DNA of 64,000 nt from Diogma glabrata (taxonomy: Eukaryota > Arthropoda > Insecta > Diptera > Cylindrotomidae), in assembly GCA_963693315.1 (NCBI GenBank), contig OY856187.1, forward strand, positions 42,119,825 through 42,183,824, given 5' to 3'. The first letter of the stretch is position 1. The number at the start of each line of letters is the position of its first letter. The notes beneath the pieces are model-generated. The model searched no databases, was not told the origin of the DNA, and was given only the letters and a program-made list of their open reading frames with translations. Below are positions 35,630 to 49,700 of the stretch, piece after piece. Made by a program: the position numbers and the translations under genes.

Positions 35630-37125
35630 CACAATTCAAGCGTCGGAGAAAAGATTAGGACGTACTATGAGTGATCATGGGTAGCCCAAAGGAAGCATAC
35701 AGGGAGACCAACCAAAAGTTTGATGTACAGAACATCGAAGAGTACAAACAATTTCACTAAGATAAACATCCCACCGAATATCATCTTCGGCGAGGCACGC
35801 ACGTAGCCCAGCGATGGCTCTTCTGTTCACCTGCTCGGACGCGGGTGAGACAATAAAACTTGCTGTATGACCGGACCTAGTTTGGGGTAAAGACCGATTA
35901 TTTCAATATATAATCGTTGATCGAGTTTTTCCGATCTCAGGGACGTCATCATGAGAGTACGTAGCACGGTGTTAGGGGCTTAGACAGTTTCACAGATGTC
36001 ACATTGAGAAACATAGGATTTAATCTGCGTAGCTATCCGGGACCAAAATTAAAACCAACGTAAGTTAAATAGAGTTTTTGTGACGCCACCGTGTGCAGAG
36101 AGAGGTAAAAGGATCATGGACCTGGGAAATCCACTTGGTCGCTAACTCTTTGGGGATCCACAATTTCCAAGTCACACCACTGTGGGAGAACTTAAATTTT
36201 TTATATACAAGTCCATCGGACGTGCATGAATCGGGAAGAGAACAATAGGAGTTAGTAACTATCTTTACTAATTTAAGATATTTGTCGCTGTTGAAAGTTG
36301 GGAATTTTAGATCAAGATTAAAAATATCAATTTTGTCCAAGAATTTTGTTCACCCACAAAGAGCATCTGAAACCACTTTAGCTTACCACACCGATAGTTA
36401 AAATCAAAAGTGAATTTTTGCAGTTTTAAGCCCATCGTGCCAGACGACCTGACAGATCTTTCTGCTGCATTAACCACTTAAGTAAGGCGTGATCGGTAAT
36501 AAGTTTGAAAGCGTGATCCTCGATGTATGCACGGAACATCTTAACATCTAGGATATCAGCAACGTATTTCTCTTCGCTGATGGAGTAATTACGTTGAGCT
36601 GAGTTCAGTTTCTTGGACATATATGCTATTGGGTGTTCAAAACTCTGTCTGTCTAACTGTACTAGTACACAGCCCACACCATCATTATTCACGTCCCATT
36701 GTACCATTAATGGCTAAGAAAAGATAGGATTCACCAGAACTGGCACGACGTCATTGCTTTCTTTGACGAATTAAAGGCTACATCAGCTTCATCAGCTTCA
36801 GAGGTTTACGCTAATTTGTTAGTAGAACTTTTTAGCAAATCTGATATTGGCGCCACTAATGAGGCGAGCGCAGAAATAACCAAACAGTTGTAGCCAACCA
36901 TACCTAAAAATCTTCTAATCTATTTCACCGCGGTTGGCACGGGAAACTGGCGAATCGCAGTGGTTTTATCATCATCGATTTTGAATACACCTCTACCTAC
37001 TACGTAGCCCAAGCATTTATCTTCCGGGATTAAGAAATTATTTTTTCCAACATTGATCTGACGATTAGCATGTCTTAGGCACTTGGCGACTTCTTTCAAT
37101 ACTGCAATGTAGATAGAATGCAATG
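35630..37125 (-). pseudogene. Second Ty3/gypsy pol remnant (RT thumb, RNase H, integrase)
   Basis: Order on the - strand: RT thumb/connection (37123-36900, CLRHANRQINVGKNNFLI and KCLGYVVGRGVF), then RNase H (36707-36426, PIAYMSKKLNSAQRNYSI, KLITDHALLKWLMQQ and DLSGRLARWA). Next is the region before the integrase zinc finger (36340-36065), and then the integrase C-terminal core (about 35850-35680, INRRA-like VNRRAIAGLRA and SVHQTFGWSPCML). Stops and frameshifts occur between and within blocks. GAG, protease and the first half of RT are missing and no LTRs were found. Base composition is more GC-rich than the surroundings. It is a different lineage from the 21.6 kb element. Confidence 0.88.
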
Positions 37126-37499
37126 CAATGTAGATTTTTCGATGTTTTTAAAACTTTGGTAATCATAAAAAAATTAATACGTATTTTTTATTTTTGTTTA
37201 TTTTTTCAATAGTTTTGACACAGGGTGGCTCGAAATGTCTTATGAAATTTAGTGACAATCAAACATTAAGGTTAAATTGTATTTGAACGGGTTATTGGAT
37301 TGGAGTAAAGTTTTTTTGTTTGAAAGGTACTTACTGTGACTTTATAAAAATATTACACTGATTAAAAAATTATGCTTTTAGATGATTTTTTTAAATTTGA
37401 ACTATTCAAACTCGGCCTTTTCCAAAAGTACCTTTTTGTTTTTTTTTATTCTTTATATTTAAAGGTTTATTATTTACTCAAACATACTAAAATAACAGA

Positions 37500-40240
37500 C
37501 GTGCGTTATTTTTTGTTTACGAGAAAAAGGAATTTGACTGTATTATTAGTTTGATTTTTTTTGTACTTTGTGCTAATTAAAATCAAAAAATAGGGGTCCA
37601 GGGGTCTTCAGAGGGTGCCCCTCAATTTTTTGTTATTCTGTGATGTGAGTGCATATTGACGAGCGATTGTAGAAAAACTACTCAATCGATTTTCATATAT
37701 GATATCGTTGAATAGGTAGAAATAGGTAGAAATGAATAGGTAGAAATGTACACTGTTAATTTTCTGAAATAATTTTTAACGGTGTAACATAAGAAAAAAA
37801 CGGTGTAATTGAAGAAAAGATGGCGCTACGCCTTTTGTTTTTTTAAACTAAATTGAAGCTTATTTTATATCTAACAACTTGTGAAAGATTAGTGCTAGCA
37901 TTATTTTTTGTTTTAAAGATAAAATTCGTTGTGCATATGTCTGTCGGGAATCAGTATTTTTTGTTCTGAAGGAAAATTATAAAAATGGCGTTATAAACTA
38001 AGAGATTTTTTTTTATGTTAAATATCAAATATTTTATTATTAAATAAACTTTTTAAAATATTATAAAAATTATATATGTACAATAAAGAATATATGAGCA
38101 ATTTAAGCATAAATCCACAAAAGCGCTTATTGTTATGTACATTAAATGAAGCTTACGTGGAGTTTAAAAATAAGTTTCCTGATGTGAAAATAAGATTTAC
38201 TAAATTCACGTCCCTTCGACCACAAGAATGTATAAAATTATCCCAAGGAGTTCATAATGTGTGCGTGTGTACCATACATCAAAATATAAAACTAATGATT
38301 CAACACTCTAAGATGTCTTGGATTACTGATGCTGCTTTCCAGAATTATAAAACATTAATTGACTTTGTTTCATGAGGTGAATCAACAGAAGATTATCATA
38401 CATTGAAGTGCAATGAATGTTCAAAAAAACTTCAACAACTGGAAGAAAGATTACTAAATGATTTTGACGTTAAAGGAATCCTTCAAGTCAAATATCAACA
38501 ATGCAATAGCACTAAACGATGCAATATGAATACGTTAATAGAAACTGTAGAAGAATTTACGAAAAAATTTGTTTACCGTTTACAAATTTTGATACCACAC
38601 AACTTTATAGCAAAACAGCAATATACATTCATTGAGGAAAGAAAAAAAATTAGAACCAGAAGAGTGCTTCGTTCAAGGGGATTTTTCTGAAAACTACGCC
38701 TTCCTAATTCAGGATTCGTTTCAAGGTTATCATTATAATAATTCACAAGCTACTATTCATCCATTTGTCATTTATTTTAAAGTGTCGCAAGTGAATATAT
38801 ACAGCACCGAAGTTTTATACTCATTTCGGATATCACAACAGTACTACAGTCCATCTTTTCATTACAAAACTTATTGAATTCATAAAAACGCATATAAATT
38901 CTAATATTAGGAAAATAATTTATAACACCGACGGTGCACCTTCTCAATACAAAAATAAACCACGATAAAAAAGACTTTAAGGTTGATGCAGAATGCCATT
39001 TTTATGCTACCAGCCATGGAAAGGGACCTTGCGATGGGATAGGTGGTACACTGAAGCGTGCTGCACACCGTTATAGTATGGGGAGCAGAGATATTATTGA
39101 TACGCCAAAAAAATTTTCGAATGGGCTTTAAAATGGGAATCTACCATGAACTTTAGATACGCCGATAAAAATGAATATCAATTAACAAAAGAAAAATTTC
39201 AAAATCGATATAAAAATGCGATTACTATAAGTGGAACTCAAAAATTTCATTCTTTTGTACCATTAAATACTAAGACAATAATTGCAAAAATGTTTTCCAA
39301 CTCATAAGAAACTTTTGAATGTAAAATAAATAAATAATTTTTAATAACTATATTGATTTTCTTTAACCTACATATATAATTTGTATGATACTTTAAAAAG
39401 TTTATTCAATAATAAAATATTTGTAATTTAATGTTAAAATACAATCTTTTACTTTATGATTCGATAATAACATAATACTTCTCCAGTCAAAAGTTCCTAA
39501 ATAGATTTAGTTATTTATACGGCTTTTTTGTTTGCAGTCGAGACTGTCAAATTATTTTTTATAAGAGTGATAAGTGATTACTAAAAGTGATAAATAAACA
39601 TTTCATTTTTTATGCCATCTGATACAAAGAAAATAATTGCAGAAGTGTTTTCCTATTCAGAAGAAACTTCTGTTTGTAAAATAAGTAAATCATTTTTAAC
39701 AATTGTATTTACTTTATTTATTGTACTACATATATAAGTTTTATAATATTTTAAAAAGTTCATCTAATAATAAAATATTTGATATTTAACATAAAAAAAA
39801 ATCTCTTAGTTTATAACGCCATTTTTATAATTTTCCTTCAGGACAAAAAATACTGATTCCCGACAGTCATATGCACAACGAATTTTATCTTTAAAACAAA
39901 AAATAATGCTAGTTCTAAACTTTCACAAGTTGTTAGATGTAAAATAAGCTTCAATTTAGTTAAAAAAAAAGACGTAGCGCCATCTTTTCTTCGATTACAC
40001 CGTTTTTTTCTTATGTTACACCGTTAAAAATTATTTCAAAAAATAAACAGTGCACATTTTTCAAAACTTTGTTCTAATACCTATTCAACGACATATCATT
40101 TATGAAAATCGATTGAGTAGTTTTTCTACAATCGCTTGTCAAAATGCACTCACATCACAAAATACAAATTCACACCCTGTGAAGACCCCTGGTCGAAAAA
40201 AAAAATTCAAAGAGAACTTGTATTTTTTATTTATGAAAGA
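37500..40240 (+). mobile_element. DNA transposon with about 450-bp terminal inverted repeats
   Basis: The left arm at about 37596-38060 and right arm at about 39770-40195 are inverted copies roughly 90 percent alike by eye. Shared words are GTGATGTGAGTGCAT, CGATTGTAGAAAAACTACTC, GGCGCTACG, TGTCGGGAATCAGTAT and AAATGGCGTTATAAACTAAG. The arms enclose a broken transposase-like gene. About 160 bp at 39265-39420 is repeated directly at 39620-39780. The outermost termini and target duplication are not resolved. The superfamily is not assigned. Confidence 0.85.
38076..39310 (+). pseudogene. Broken transposase-like gene of the inverted-repeat transposon
   Basis: Successive open pieces in different frames lie at 38076-38375, 38403-38690, 38632-38877, 38934-39131 and 39120-39307. 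Recognisable words are FTSLRPQECIKL, HNVCVCTIHQNIKLM, FIAKQQ, GDFSENYAFLIQDSFQGYHY, NNSQATIHPFVIY, ECHFYATSHGKGPCDGIGGT and LKRAAHR. I know this combination from an uncharacterised transposon-linked protein family seen in arthropods and cnidarians. The acidic residues in DFSEN and in NTDGAPSQYKN (about 38928-38955) could be catalytic Asp residues of a DDE/D nuclease, which is an inference. Frameshifts and a premature stop after FVS make this copy inactive. Confidence 0.75.
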
Positions 40241-43200
40241 CTATCTGTAAACAAAAAATAATCAAAATTAAAAGGGGTCAAGTCAAAACGTTGTTGAATC
40301 TTCGTGAAATTGCTCAGCTATACTTTAAAAAGGTGTCAGCAACGATCAGAAGATCATCTTAATATACAAAGAAACAGGATCTTAAATGAGGACTGATTTA
40401 TTAATTTCGTTATGGTCTTAGGTGCATTATCATCACCTAGTATCTATTATTATCATCACCTAGTAAGAAGTGGTTGAAATCAGTTAGAGGAATCAGTTCA
40501 TTTTCCTTTATCTTTCTAAAAAGTCTTAAGCCAGCATTCAAATTACAATCAAAACAAAAAACAACACAAAATTTGGTAACAAAAATTGCTTCATAAGAAT
40601 ATACGAGGAAAAAATACATAAGTCAGAAAGATTAGCCCAACGTCAAGGAAAGATCTACTAAACACATATATCGAAATACACAAGGATGGTTTTTACCATT
40701 ATGCTGAAAATGGCGAACAACTACTTGCATTTTTTGATATGTATTTCAAGTTTTTCTAGAGAATTTAGGAGAAATATTTAATATCGGTTTTTACAAGTGG
40801 TTTTTACGATATCACCAATCGACTAATGAAAAAATTTTTCTGTCAACCTATATTTGGGTGAACTATATTTTTTTCTCAATTTCAAAATTCCATATGAAGA
40901 TTGACGAGAAATGTAATTCGAATGTGGCTGGAAACCTTGGATGATTTAAACTATTTGTTGCAGTCTGCATATTTATTTTATGAAGAATATGTATTGAAGA
41001 ATTGATTAGTAGAAACTAATTAAAATCGAAATGTTGGAGAGAAATAAAAAATTTATAAAATTATCTGCAATCTAATGCTCACATTTCAGCACAAACATTT
41101 TTTAAAAATCAAAGCGATCTTTTAGTTTCCCCATTTTTCTGTAAACCAAATACATGAAAGATTTTTTGTTTCTATCTTCAAAACAGACAGAGAAAATGAA
41201 TTAGTCCTGCGGCTAGTTTTTCCATTTTCCTATTTTAGAAAAAAAAACGAAAACAGAAATTATAACAAGACTAAAAACAAAAAAAAGTCAACAAATTTTT
41301 TATTCTGAAACAAAAAAAAACTCCTTATTCTTAGATTTCCTTTTTCTATTTAAACAACGAAAAAGAAGCTTTTTTACTGCTATTGTTAATCGTCTTTAAA
41401 GCACAATGAAGAAAAAATTAAAAAGTTTACTTAAAGTTCTTAAAATTTATTGTTTGATATTTATTTCAAGTTTTTATTAAGTTTTTTTTTTATGTGATTT
41501 ATTTTACTTTTATTTTTTGTATTTAGTTAAAACGGTAATCTGAAAGGAAATTAGGTGGAATTTTTGGTCTTTGTTATATTATTTTGGTTGTTGGGTGAAT
41601 TATTACAAGAAATTAGTTCAGTTTTTGACTTTTTTTGTTTTAATTTTGTTTAACTTTTCCGAAAAAGTTTTTATGTTGATTAATCAAAGAGTTTGAGTTT
41701 CTAATAATGTTTTGCTCGTAGTTGTAACAGGGAAAATAAATTTATAGAACCAAATCAAACAAGCGGAAAATATAGAAGACAAATGTTTTGCCGTATTTGT
41801 TTTATTCGAAATCGTTAAGGTTTTATGGTGAATAAATTAGAGTTTGTTTTGTTATAAATAATATTCGGATGGCTAACCAAGTTGATTATGTTTAGCAGTG
41901 TAATATCTTAAATTTTAGATGATAAGCTTTTGATTTATTTTAAAATATTCTACATTTTAATCAAAAAAAAATTATATGTTATACAACATCAAAGCTGTAA
42001 TTGAACGATGTTGGTAACGACAAAAAGGAATAACATTTTGCTGGCTACAATTATTTTAGCTTGTCAAAATAAAGAACTAGAGTTCCTTCTCTTTGTTCCA
42101 ACTACTAAATTTTCTAGAAACAAGAATTCTAAAAGAATGTGTGATGGAATGTATTAAGAATTCTTGGGAAAATGTGGTAAACAAATAAAAAATAAATAAT
42201 AAGCATAAAAATATGACGAAGCACAAAATAATAAAAGCAAATATTATTCAAGTGAAAAGTTTAAAATTTTTTATGGAAACTTTGCTACATTTAAGGTCAA
42301 GGTTATTTAGAAATTGTAAATAACAGTCAATATCGTAACAGTTAATAAGATTTGTTAGAGAAGATAATTGAATCAAAGCTTTCTTCTTTTTGTTGCGCCT
42401 TCAATTCAATGACCAGTAAAATGTATCATTATCTACCTCATGAAAAGATAGGTTGTTGTTGACCTGTATATGACTTAACTTAACGTTTGATCTGTGAATG
42501 TGACAACCTCACTTGTAGTACGCGTTGCTGCTATTGATATCAAGCTAACCTGTTATGTCAAATACCACTGGCAACACCAATTAGGAATCGGTAGCCAAAG
42601 TGATATCTTAGGGGTGCTTGTGAAGGATCTTTATTTAGTCAAGAGCAGCACTATTAATCTTAGCTATAGAGTATTACTTTGGAGAGGCTATGCTATTCCA
42701 AGCTCAAAAAAATAATTCTCACATAACCGATTGAGAATAACAGTTGCTGAATTATTGGTAACTCATTAGACTCAAAGTCTGCAATTTAAAAAAAAAAAGT
42801 TGTTTATGTGTTGCGTTGTATGTTTGCGTTGTTTACTGTTGTTGTGATACGTATAGTAATTCCTATTAGACAACACTTGTTATTAAAAAAAGAGTTTAAA
42901 CAGTTTTTCACTACCGCAAAAGGTATAAAATTACTTATTTTTCAAACAACTACTGCTCCTACCCTTGTTTGGGATAGAAATCATTGGTTCAAAATATTTA
43001 CTATTATTTTTATCATTTTCAAGCAATTCAAGTTGATTTAAATGTTTTCAGAGGAGTACTTTAATATTTCTTGTTCTTTTCCTAAACTACATGCAATCAA
43101 CGTTTATTTATGAATTCAACAAAATATTTGTTTCCACAAATCCTAATCATTTCAAAATATTAATTGATTACGTGAAATTTTAACAAAACATTGAGCACAA

Positions 43201-43734
43201 AATAAAAAATCGTGTAAAGTAGAAATTAAATAAGTTGGAGTAAATCGAGTCTAGACATTCATTTTTATCAAAAAGACCTAAAATTGATTATGAATGTTTT
43301 TTTCATACACATCTGATTTTTTTCAAACGTCTTGAGGCTTTTCAAATTTTACTAAGCTACCAGTTAAGATATTAAGCTTAACCATACGAAAAAAGTTCAT
43401 ATGGAAGATTTATAACGTAAAATATCAACTTTTGTTGTAATGAAGCGCTTCTTCGTTGGAAATCAACGAGGTCGCATAGCAGGTCGCGTACCTAGCGAGG
43501 TTTATTTATAGCCCTTGACTAGCTTCAATCATTGGGATCGAGTAAGAAATCCTGCTACTTCAGCACAAATAATCGTAATGTACGCGAAATACATGATATA
43601 TACGGAAATGAGAAGAAAAAAGCAAGTGAAAGAATGAGACTCTGGCCACCCCGTATGCGAAAGAACCACGATTACCACGTCCAACCCCACATTTACTCAC
43701 CGTTCACACGCCCACGTACTCTATCCTCTCATTC

Positions 43735-43870
43735 ATTCACCCACACACACACACATGAACACCGACACGTACCCACACGTGCCTACATATACACCATCAT
43801 CCATACCCCATACGCTCGTACATACATAACCACACACACCGCCTTCATCATCGAGGGTATGGCATTTACC
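43735..43870 (+). repeat. CA-rich simple repeat
   Basis: CACACACA-rich stretch interspersed with CATACA words. It produces ORFs of His/Thr (+) or Val/Cys/Gly (-) that are not genes. A similar shorter patch lies at 44762-44800. Confidence 0.85.
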
Positions 43871-46640
43871 GTAAGTAAAATAAAATATCCACTCCGAACT
43901 TCCATTTTCCAAAGAAGAAATACCGACATATTTATATTGGATGTTGCATGCTAATTGCAGACATAACACAAATAAAAACTTCGACATCCATTGTGATACA
44001 AAAAAAACTACTATCAATAGATAGCTGTCGAAATAAAATTTACTGATTGGAGAGCTTGGTCCAACCATTATGCAATATGTTGTAATACTTTTTTTTAGTC
44101 TTCTAAATTAGTTTAAAATTTTATTAGAAATCGCGTAATCACAATAATGGTGTTTATTGCTCCTTTTTTTGTACGTCATAAAGAAAGTTATTCAATATAT
44201 AGTTGCTATGAGAATCTCTCGCAGCAGCTGTAAAACTTGCGTTCTTTTACCACACCTCGTTTCACCGATTGATATTAATGTTGTAAAATTTTCCAAACAG
44301 TACAATATATGCTTCTGATAATTCCTTTTTTCTTATTGGAAGACGATCACGCGGATTTTGGAATGTCAATGAATGATGTGCGTTGCAGATAACAGTTGTC
44401 CCGTTATCACCAGTTGATTGAGCGTCTCTTGTTGGTACCAAAGAATCGTCATCAGGTCTCTGGAACTTAGGTTCGTCAGACATTCAAATTTTATACAACT
44501 ATTTTTATTCAGTTGACCTGGATCATAAAACACAATAGTGGAAATCTCCTGATTGGATTTACTAATCAAATTGAATTCAATAATTAAACCATTTGCACTT
44601 TACTGATGCGGTATAGAAAAATTAAAACTTAATTACTCAAACTTGCGTTAGTCACCCCTATTTTTGTATTAGGAGACATCATATTAATATATTTAGGTTG
44701 TAAATTTTACTACAATAAAATTAGTATCAGTAAATAGGATTCTATCCATACCTCCAGGCATTCACACACCTACAGCCTCACACACACGTACTCACACATT
44801 CCACAAGGAATGGCAAGGTTTCTTTCCACAAGGTTCCAATCCAATAATTCAACAAAATTTATTTGGTATATATTTATAATCTTTGTATTTAAATACTAGC
44901 ACCGCTCATACATAACATTTATAGATGTAAATAATAATTCTAACTATGATACTAGTTGTATAGTTCGAAATATATAGATGGTCTTAATAACATTATAGTA
45001 AAAAAAAATCTCTATGGTATCCAATAACTTATGGTATTATGATCAAATATCATATTTAATAATTACATCTAAAGAGATTATTGCACCTTCTATGAATACA
45101 TAGATGGGCTTGTTTTGTACTGAGAAATTTCCACGGCTTAGATAAATGACAAGGTTATGATTGTTCGTATATCCCTAAATAAATTATCCCCCTTTTTATG
45201 ATTTTACAACAGAGTCTTCTAATGCATTTATTTTTGTGTCCCAACCAAACAAAATGATCACAGACGAGATCTCAATCTTGGATGTTTATTTTTGGTAGAA
45301 CAATCGTGAAGCTAATGATGACACGTAGTCCACAATTAATAACATGTGAATTTAACAAGGGGAAATATACCATCCAACTCCACTTTCAAGGTCCACCTGC
45401 TTTTACCGCAATAACTGCACACAACACGTATGTTAATTTTATTTAGTTATTGGTTTCTTTAATACGCACTACACGACCCGTGATATACAAAACTAACACA
45501 ATTAGGGACATTAACACTATTTGAAATTATTTACAAAAACGATTAGTGCACTACTTATAGTTAAAATGCATTTTAAAAACCAAAACAAAACAGATTTTAT
45601 CGCGCGTCTTATAAAAAAACCTGTGTTGACAATCAAAATCAAAACGTCACAATTTCCAATTTGATAAGATGGAAAGATATAAACGACTAAGCGACCTCTA
45701 TATGAAAAATTCTTGTATTTATAATCAAAATAAAAAGATTTTACATCACAAATTCATTAAACGAATTAAGCTTTCCTATAGGACATTTATCTTCGAAAAT
45801 TAGTTGTACTAAAAAAAGGTTAAGTCTTCGCTAATGTGAACAGAGACAATTATTATAAAACGTATTTAGGAAATTACATTTTCCAATTCATCCACTAAGG
45901 ATTTATCAGGCTTTAAGATCGAAGACTACAACCAATTTATAATATTATTGTATGTAAGGTTTACATATGAACATAGTTATTATATATAACTGTTCTCGGT
46001 TAACGTTTAAGGTGATCGACGAACAGACTGAATTGAGAAAATCAAATTGGTAGATATTTCACAACTTTTTAGGCCATGTCTTACGACAACTATAGTAGAT
46101 GGCGGTTACGGTTCGAGTTTAAAAAAAAATTAATTATGATAGTGAAATTATGCTTGTGAGAACGCAGTGCAACTCAAAATCAGTGTATTTCGCATGAAGG
46201 CCATTTACAACTGGTTGATAGTGAATTCGGTCACCAATTGAACAAAGAACATAACACCACCGTTTTTTTGTTTGTTTTGAATAATAAATTTGTGTAGCGG
46301 AAACTATAGTTAATGACGACCATGGATTGAGTATGAGAAATTATTTTTTTTTAAAAAAAATTAAAGCAACTAGGTAAACAAATATGAGGATTTATGTTAA
46401 GGCAAACTTCGTGTGAGCGGGACAGTGGTTCGAATTATAATAATGCCGTTTGAATTATCCGACATAACATTGTCTAAATACATTTAGCCTTTAGCTTAAT
46501 TAATGTCAAATGGACCTTAATCATTGTTATTGCGATGGATGAACTATATACACAAGGATTAATTAATACAAATATACCAGGTGAGTTTATTGTGAAAGAA
46601 AGAATGAGTGGATTCTGATTTTTTTGAATAATAGTTATTT

Positions 46641-46755
46641 GTTTAACTAGGCAGCAAAGTAGTAGATTGACTGCCGCGGCTGATAGTTCATAGCCGAGCG
46701 AGCGAGGCTAGGAATTCAGCCAAGGCAGTCAATCTACCTTGCTGCCGAGTTGAAC
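46641..46755. repeat. Palindrome with GC-rich centre, plus adjoining short palindromes
   Basis: The arms GTTTAACTAGGCAGCAAAGT and ACCTTGCTGCCGAGTTGAAC pair, with inner pair TAGATTGACTGCC / GGCAGTCAATCTA. The centre is TAGCCGAGCGAGCGAGGCTA. A further TGCTGCCTAGGCAGCA palindrome occurs at 46911-46926, with a related copy at 46939-46951. Confidence 0.85.
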
Positions 46756-49700
46756 ATATAATTTTTTCTCCGATTAATTACAATGATATGTAATTTAATA
46801 ATTATTACTTTAAAAATAAAGCAAAATTTTAAAAATGAAAAAAAAAATCGATTAAAAAAATTTTTTTTTTAATCGCAATATCTGTTTATTTCTATGAAGT
46901 CTAATTATTTTGCTGCCTAGGCAGCAAAGTACTTGCTTTGCTGCCTAGGCAGGAAAAGTGTCACTTTGCTGACTGAAATAAGTCTGCAAAATTTATATTT
47001 GCTGTCTTTCGGAGAAAAAACCATTTTCATCGATGATGTTGATTTGTATCTCAAAAGCTTTGTCAATAATCACATTTGGAGTTCAAAAACGAGCCCACAA
47101 CCTCTTTCCACACTTTTAAAGGAGGTCGGAAAAAAATATATTTGGTAAACCTAGCCCTTGTCAGACTTGGCTCAAGCTGGATTGAAAGACTTGGTACCAC
47201 AACATCAGACCAAACTTGGTCTAAGCTTGGGCCGTTTGAAAATGTTAAGTCTGGCCCAAATCTCGAAGAGAAATCGTTAAGATAAACACATTTAATGGAA
47301 TTTTCGGTTGATAATTGGTTTTACCTTTTATTATAACTATTAGGGGAGAATAAAAAGTTTGTCAAGGATGTACATCTTCAGGATGCGATTAAACAGGGAA
47401 GGAAAGTTAAAAACAATGTACACACTCCTAAATTGAGGTCTAGACCATTAAAAGAGCAATATTTAAATTATAGATTATGCATGTGCGTGCATTACATGTT
47501 GCTTTAACAAAACATTGCTGAAAGCCACTTAGCCCAATGAACAATTCCTTCTTACCAACACTTTGAAATCCCCTTAATGTTTTTTTTAGATATGTTTACT
47601 GAGTAATCCAGCGCCCATATGTAGAGTCATACGATGGCTCGTTTTTTTGAGCAAGTAAAAGCGTACAATCATCAAAAATATGCTACTAGCTGAATTGTTG
47701 GCAACCAAACAAATCGCGCTTAGCTAACAGACATCTATTTTTGGTCAGTGTGATTGCAAGATTAATTTAAAATGCTTAGTTGTTTCTCAGCTTAGTTTGA
47801 AAATTAAAGCTAACTTTTAATTTTATTCGACAAAAAAGATAAACATTTGAATGCTTGTTATCAATTCTAACCATGATAACAATACCTCATAAAAAATTTT
47901 TACAGTTAACTTTAAACAAAAAGCTTTAAAATTAAACGAACTTGAAAGGTTCGTCTATTTCATTACTTTTTTTGTATTCATTTTATTTTTCTTCATTAAG
48001 TTTTTTTTTTTGTTATTATCTAGTCACAAAAAAAAGGAAAATAAATAAAATAGAAGGATTTATACAATAAAGATAATTTTATCCTGCAATTTAATTTTTT
48101 TCTTTCGTTTTTCACTTTTTTTTATATTTTTCTTCCGGAGAAAAGTTTTTTTTTTGGTAGCTTCCTTTTTATTTTATTTTTGTCTTTATTATTATTATGT
48201 AAATTTGTTAAAATACATTTTGATTATGATTATGATGATGGTAGAAAATTATAATATATTTATAACTAGCAACAAAAAAAAAGACAATGGATAGTAGTGA
48301 AGAGAACTATAAAAGTTTTAAACTAAGTTAATAAACGTTTCTTTCAACTTTTTTTCCCCATTTGTTTTATGTCTTTGCTTCTGGTACTGTCTATCACTTC
48401 TAGACGTTTTTTTTCTTAACTTTTATTTAAATTTAAAGATATGAAATCTTATCTTGAGTTTTGTTTATGTTTCTAGTTTTTTTTTTTTTTTGCGTCATAA
48501 GCAGAAAAAATAAAATTAACATAGTTTGCAGTTTGTTTTACTGTCTCAGTTATAATCAATTTTTTTCTTGCGAAAATGATTAACAAGTTTTAGATTTTGA
48601 GTTTCGTGATGTCGGTCAACCACAATTTGTTGTAATAAAACCATGGCTTTCGTTTTGGTAAGCGCAACAATGATTAAAACTTTTAATACAAAACTGTTGT
48701 TTATTTTTATCAAACTAGAGTCTAAAACGCTTCTTATGTCACTAGTTAACTCCGTTCTTTCAAAGAGAGTAAGTTTAAAAAATAAAACGTTCACAAATAC
48801 ATAAGCGAAAATCAAAAATAACGTTCGTACTCCTAAATCGAAATTAATGCTTTTTTTGCAAATGTTTACACTCTTAATTTTTATTTAAAATTTTATGCTT
48901 TACATCCCCGCATATGCAATGAAAAAAAAAATAATCTTGGAGTTGATTATGGAGTTAAGTAAAATAAAAAAAAATTTTACTCTTACGAGTAAGAACGATA
49001 TCAAAAATATAAAAACATTAACTTGTGTATACTATTTTGAGGAGTAAAAAGAACGGTTTAACAAAACAAAATTGTACTCTGCTTCAAACAAAAAACTTGT
49101 GTTTTAATCATTTATAAATAAAAAAATTCTTTTATTTTCGGTAAAGCACTAAACAGTTTTTTACAGTTTCAGCAAGCTGTCCATTTTCCTAAAACCATCA
49201 AACACAGTTTCCAACTATTTCAAAACAAAAACTCATAAACCTCTCAAAAAGTTCTAAATATCAGCTTCCATTAGTTTTATTTGTTATCTCTACTGAAAAT
49301 TGAAAATTTGAGAGCAGAACCTTCTCCTTAAAACATTCAAATCAAAATAAAACTGTCAAAGAAAAATAAATCGAGTGTCATATATATTAATTTCAAAGAA
49401 TAAAAAATAATCTTAATATACCAATAAATAGTAAAAAGGAATAAAGTGTTCTAATACAACCATCAAAAATAACATAAAAAAGCTTGAATCAATAAATCAA
49501 AAAATGTTCGATAAAATATCTCATTTCTCAAAAAAAAAATATTTATTCATCTAATGAATATTTGACAATTCCGAAGTGCAAAACATTATATTTAGAAATG
49601 ATATTTACCCATTGGTTTTACGAAGGGTTTTGTTAAATTTTTCTTGTGTTTGCTGTTGCGTTTCCAAAACCCCATTCAGTTTCCATTGGCTACAATGCTT

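Noticed and set aside
43532..44068. 140-codon + strand and 111-codon - strand ORFs
   Set aside because: They overlap a CA-rich simple repeat; the His/Thr and Val/Cys/Gly runs are translation of the repeat.
44262..44569. Overlapping - strand ORFs (73 and 67 codons)
   Set aside because: No recognised motif, no neighbouring support; could be a decayed element but not supportable as a gene.
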